DNA of 64,000 nt from Liolophura sinensis. Lineage: Eukaryota; Mollusca; Polyplacophora; Chitonida; Chitonidae. Shown one piece after another: positions 59,180 through 64,000 of this stretch; positions within the stretch are counted from its first letter, which is position 1, and every line of letters starts with the position of its first letter. Below the pieces are notes generated by a model that was not told the origin of the DNA, did no database searches, and saw nothing but the letters and a program-made list of their open reading frames with translations. The stretch is from contig NC_088301.1 of the NCBI RefSeq assembly GCF_032854445.1, forward strand, positions 41,351,116-41,415,115. Reading direction: 5' to 3'. The position numbers and the translations under genes are program-made.

Positions 59180-60775
59180 TTATGCAAACACTAATTTACA
59201 CTAACGCAGCTATGATTAAACGATTTGAACCATAAAAGTTAGTGGACAAAGGGGCTGCAAGTGGAGAAAATGGTTCAGCTAAAAAACGATTTTAGTGTAT
59301 ATAGTAGTACTAGCAAGGTACAGACTCCTTGAGACTACAATAGTATTACACAGACTGAGTCAGTGGATATTGCAGCAAAGTAGAGAAAGGAATTGTTCGT
59401 CGAAGACACGGTTCAGCGAACGTTATGAGAGGATGTTGGCAATGTTGCCGAATTCAACGGAGGTTCTGTGATTGGAATTTGGATGAGTTATTTTCGATCG
59501 GCCAATTTGGGTGATATTTCTCTCATTTCCTGATTTGGAATTATACCTTTGCATTGCGTATTTCTAATGCTTTTTGCCTTCGATCAAAGATCTGATTTGA
59601 TCTGTAATGCATAATATTGTGTGATTCTATATGGAATGAACAGACCTCCCAACTGTCTCTGTCAGGGAGATGGCCTACAGAGTTTTTCTAGTTCATTTCA
59701 ACGATATCAGCTGTTGATCTCCAAATGAGTAAGAACGAAAGACTGGTACATTTTTTGTTATCGTATTCAGCGACAGCCTTTTCAGCATAAAATGTGAATA
59801 TTTTGAGTTGAGAGTATTTGTGGGGTAATTATATCGACCCCGCAAAGAGGTTGTAAGGAAACAGTATTAACATATGACCATTTGCATGTATGTTTCTATT
59901 TGTGTTCAATCATTGCTATAACAGTGGGCGTGTTTCAGTAGGCGTACCAGATATAATCTATTACACTGTCGTCGGTGCTCTTTATTTATCTATAGTAAGT
60001 TAATTGTTTCTTAAAGGATACGCAGAACCCTAGGTTTTTATTTCTTAACATATGGAAGTACAAAAAATCTTCTCAGCGTTCTTCTTGGGCCGTAAAAATT
60101 GCTTTACCTACAATAAAGGCAACTAAGGCAACATGTGCCAAAACGTTTTCATTGTTGTAAATTGAAGTAAAATGTCACCACATGGTGAAGTGAGCTTTCC
60201 TAAAAGGAACAGAATAGTGTTACTCCCCAAATCCTGCTCGCATACTTGCCTGCACCCAACCTGCACCCAACTATCCAGTTTCCTACACCCATAAACTTGA
60301 TCTCCGTCATATAAGATAACAATTCTCGAGTACTAAGTTTAACAAGAAAAAAGATGTCTTACAAAACATTTCGCAAAGCGATATACCATATTTTGTGCCT
60401 CTTGTAACTGAGTTTAAGCGACACTGTAACAGAGCGTGCTTATTCCTAATCCTACAGCGTATGGGGTTTTTTTTTGTGTGTTGGCAGTGGGAGAAGTGCC
60501 CACGTTATCACCACCATTGCTGGGATATAAAATCTATTGCTATTATAGCGTAGCCATTTCTCATCGTTCGAGATAATGACGTCCAAGAGCTTGTTTACCA
60601 GTGTGGAAGAGGTGATACAATATCGTCTGCGAAAAGCAACACTGGACAGTCCACAACAACATAGACTCGATCCGTTTTTGGGCATATCTAAATACGGAGG
60701 AAAAGCCCATCTATCCGCGTGATATCCCGAGATACCGGGCAGGAGAGTCTGTTGTCTGGGTTTGGTGCACAGGGA
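59180..60775. other. No firm gene
   Basis: Mostly AT-rich. A 114-codon minus frame (60796-60452) starts with ATG in a GC-richer patch and is Cys-bearing at its beginning, but I recognise no domain. Confidence 0.3.
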
Positions 60776-60779
60776 GTGC

Positions 60780-61640
60780 GCCTGTGCACATGCCATCAGG
60801 CACTGTTGTGATTGGGTGTAGAAATCAGTGTGGTGTCTTGAAATTATTGTGAAGATTGATCCACTTTGTATTATTTTGATGGGGTGTCTAAATCGCAGTG
60901 GTATCCCGGTTTATTATACTGAGTGTGATATCTTGTGAAATTGTGTACACGCGCACACAACAGCGTAATAGTATGCAGTACAACCATGAGTGTGGTAAAT
61001 TTTATTTTTGCGCAGGGTGCGTCCATCAGCGTGGATCTGAAATATGTGCACGATATCTGGGTCTATTTTGGGATGGTATGAGCGGTACTTGGGTACTTGG
61101 TCTGTCTGTGTGGTACGTGGTAATTAAACACGAGTGCACCCATAGATGTGGTGAGTAGTATAATTATGCAGGAGTGCTTTATCTGTGTGGTATGGTTGGT
61201 AACTGTGCTGAAGTGAGCACCAATATCATCCAGTGGTATGATATCAGGGGTAATTCTGCAGGAATGCACCCATCACAGTGGTACCAGGTGGAAATTTTGC
61301 AGACGAGCATCTGTCGGTGTGGTATCCGAGAAATTAATCTAGGGTAATTATGCAGAAATGCCCCCATCTGTATGGTATCGTAAGCACTTTTGCAGAAGAG
61401 CGTCCGTCGCTTGGTGACTGTACTAGTACAAGAGTGCGCACACGCGCAATCATCGTAAAAAATGTCTCAGTTTGTGTGGTCTTTATGGCAAACATCAGCT
61501 TGGTATCCCAGGTTATAGTGATGTGATGCTTCAATGTAGGACCTTTAGTAATTGGAAAAGAGTGTACCCATCATTGTAGTATCTCCGTTAATTGTGTAGA
61601 AGTTCATCCATTTGTGTAGTATTTGGTAAGCTTCATGGTT
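60780..61640 (+). repeat. Degenerate minisatellite, about 50-60 bp period
   Basis: Variants of 'taattatgcaggagtgcacc', 'catctgtgtggtatc' recur many times across 850 bp, with strongest agreement between 61140 and 61400. The long minus frames here are by-products of the repeat. Confidence 0.7.
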
Positions 61641-62039
61641 TGTTCGCGCTTAACAACCTTGATCTTGCAAGTGGGCATGAACAGATATATAGCTACGCAA
61701 AAGATAGCATGTATCCTGCAACTGCGGTTTATCAATGAAAACGTCCTTCGCGTTTCTATCTAGACAGCAGGAAATATTCTTTTAGAACCGTTTCTTTGTT
61801 TAATACCCTGTCTTAGCTCCTAGTTCAATTGTTGAGACAATGAAATAAATCAATAAATTGTTCGGACCAAGTTTGTATTCATAGGCTAAAGCGACACGCC
61901 TTCATAACATGCGAACTCCGACAAATATCGCGATATCCCAACGATGGAAAGTTGGCCAATTCAATATTTAAGGGCCAATTCGCGTGCCCTCCTTAAATCA
62001 AGTCTTGACGAACTGTGCCCTTGGTGTTCCCATAAACTA

Positions 62040-62162
62040 GCGGACTTTTACCGTGTCAGCAACGTAATCTAACAAGGGCAGATGTAGTGCAAGAATCGAT
62101 ACTGTCTTCTTCATATGTGAAATGAGATGTTAGATTACGTTGCTGACACGGTAAAAGTCCGC
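62040..62162. repeat. Perfect 35-bp inverted repeat, 53-base loop
   Basis: Arm 62040-62074 begins 'gcggacttttaccgtgtcag' and ends 'caacgtaatctaaca'. Arm 62128-62162 is its exact reverse complement. As RNA this would fold into a perfect 35-bp hairpin. The similarity stops sharply at both arm ends. Confidence 0.95.
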
Positions 62163-62563
62163 TTTTACATCGGTCTTTACTCAGTATTGTAGGGAAGAAC
62201 CATTCTCGATTCGACGACAATCACTCATTCTCATGCAAAAAGCATACACATGAAAAAATGCTACTCACATGTAAAGGAGATGAGGTGATCAAATGTTAAA
62301 TGTTCAAGGCATCATTTCAAACTCTAAGTCCAGAAATACTAGAAAACAGAACAAACAGAAAATGCCAAACGGGCCTTAATTACATCTGTCTATGTAAGCA
62401 GTATAATGCTCGAAAACAGGACTGATAAAAGACGCAAATTTTCAGTTAAAGCTGAAGGAAATATATCGGAGTATTTGTCCACATCTAATATTAACCGTTG
62501 TACAGCTTACAACGCGAATTATACAGGTTTGATATTAAATGTTATATATACAGAATAACTAAC

Positions 62564-62689
<126 letters not shown>

Positions 62690-62699
62690 TATTACCCTC

Positions 62700-63160
62700 T
62701 TCGTCACTGAAGCAAGCGTAAATGACATACCAAAAAAACAGGAGGAGGATCGACAGAATCACCGCGTATGACTTGTACGTGCAGTTACGTTTATATTTTT
62801 ACTAAACTTACTTTGACAGCTACCATTTATTTATGATCCACTAAGTACATAACATCTGGAAGGTCTTAATGGGGAAACTAAGGATGTTGAAACTATTAGA
62901 GTTTTAAAATTTTAATTGTTAGCTTTGCTCAAAATGTCAAATGTAATCACTTGATACTTTCACTCTCCTCTAATCTCATTCTCCTTGCAGTAATCTTTTA
63001 CATTCACTGTTTACAATTAAGTAAACATTTAGCTAAGCGGATTCTATCCTATACTTTTCTATGCGTCGATTTTCTTTAGTGCAAAAGGGTAATTCAGTGT
63101 TTATGCGTTAGTTAGCAGTCATACTTGAAAGCAGTTTTTACACAGAGCGGTGTCTTTTAC
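62700..63160. other. No gene seen
   Basis: AT-rich, without motif. Confidence 0.4.
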
Positions 63161-63359
63161 TTAACATTCTTGGCATCATTTCATCAATTTGATAAGTACG
63201 TTTCCCTATTCGAATGGTGCTAACAAGATCTGACAGAGTCTGAGGCTGTGCTTCCTCCCACTCTATCAGTGGACGATGGATGACCAGCAGCTCTTGAAGG
63301 CTGGGATGGAAGATCTGGTTTCCATCCCTGAGCTGGCATTGGACAGATAATTTCATGTC
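63161..63359 (-). CDS. Coding-looking exon of unknown protein
   Basis: On minus, acceptor 'gtgagctgcag' opens a frame that stays open for 66 codons to a possible donor (TTA A|gtaaaa, phase 1). The translation is rich in charged and polar residues with coding-like composition, e.g. KLSVQCQLRDGNQIFHPSLQ and RPLIEWEEAQPQTLSDLVST. The GC content is well above that of the flanks. Looks like an internal exon of a conserved intracellular protein. I do not recognise it. Neighbouring exons were not found on either side. Confidence 0.45.
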
Positions 63360-63369
63360 CTGCAGCTCA

Positions 63370-64000
63370 CATACATGCCTGAATCAACACCACTGAATGC
63401 CTCTCTGACAACAAGCAGGACAATTGCTCTATATATCGCTTTCCTCTTAGTGTTATTTTAGACTGACATGACATGGACCATACTAGCTTTCTCAGTTCGG
63501 TAATTTCAGAAACTAGATTCTAGGAGTGCCCACTGAGGTATCTCGTTTGTCAAATGAAAACTGAATCTGGAATGGATTCCATTCATGATATTCAGAGAAC
63601 GCGTTAAACGGAGACAGAAACACTGAATCTGATAATGCAGAAATCTATTTCAAGGTATGCTTGTAATTTTAATTCAGAGTATCACCTTCTCTTCACACCT
63701 GTAAATGGGTTAAAGTGTGCGAGTCTTTAGTAATGAAGTAAAGAAGGCAACATTCTGACGAGTCAAGAACGACAGTGCGATATCCAGACGACATTCAGTT
63801 TACAAAACTTAGTCCAGGTTCAGTCAAAATTTGGTTCCAGAACGCGAAATAATTCTCGCAATGTCGACTAAATAGCGTCCTAGGAATATCAAGCTGTTTA
63901 CGGAATCCCGTCAAAGGTTTGTATAAGATTCACACAAGATATATTTAGAACGGAACGATTCCCACAAGTAAGCGAGATTCTTTCAACAGCGCGAGATCCA
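63370..64000. other. No gene seen to the window edge
   Basis: No splice-flanked frame stands out. The upstream exons of the minus-strand gene could lie beyond the edge. Confidence 0.35.

Noticed and set aside
61063-61534. Several overlapping minus-strand frames that look like a His/Ile-rich repeat protein
   Set aside because: By-product of the decayed minisatellite; frames shift from unit to unit.

Overview
The window looks like nuclear DNA from a lophotrochozoan animal, most likely a mollusc. It is AT-rich, its genes are split by GT-AG introns, and much of the rest is dispersed repeat. Several tRNA-derived SINEs end in tails of the '...acggcgtaaaacacc...' and 'ggggtttaacgtcgtac' types, which I know from bivalve and gastropod sequence. 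There are no operons, ribosome binding sites, CRISPR arrays or other prokaryotic features. The species assignment is inference.

Layout. 1-9.8 kb (+): the 3' half of a twelve-exon (in window) SLC18-like vesicular transporter gene, with a one-base frameshift in its second visible exon and a GC-AG last intron. 9.8-23 kb: no convincing gene; dispersed families (called R1 and R2 here), SINE pieces, a 20-bp tandem array and one intact SINE with a 12-bp target-site duplication. 23.1-27.3 kb: a graveyard of DNA transposons, with a MADF/Myb-like gene start inside a Harbinger-like element, then on the minus strand a broken DUF4806-type gene next to a broken CACTA/EnSpm-like transposase. 28.2-29 kb: a GC-rich array and an LTR-like sequence. 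29-37.8 kb: repeats. 37.8-39.2 kb (-): three phase-compatible exons and a poly(A) signal of an unrecognised cysteine-containing protein. 43.9-45.1 kb (-): an intact single-exon rhodopsin-type GPCR, the clearest complete gene. 47.3-48.9 kb (-): a possible signal-peptide exon and a glycosyltransferase DXD-like exon separated by a nine-copy 92-bp satellite. 50.7-50.9 kb (-): a possible short secreted peptide exon. 52-61.6 kb: mostly R1/R2 repeats and a decayed minisatellite. 62.0-62.7 kb: a perfect 35-bp inverted repeat and a 126-bp palindrome built on (TA)n. 63.2-63.4 kb (-): one coding-looking exon of unknown function.

The genes do not form a pathway. A transporter of the neurotransmitter-vesicle family and a peptide-type GPCR both fit neuronal or secretory cells, but nothing in the sequence links them. 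I found no wholly new system. The items most worth a second look are the transporter's changed substrate-site residues, the adjacent transposase/DUF4806 pair, the phase-compatible orphan exons at 37.9-39.2 kb, and the hairpin at 62.04 kb.
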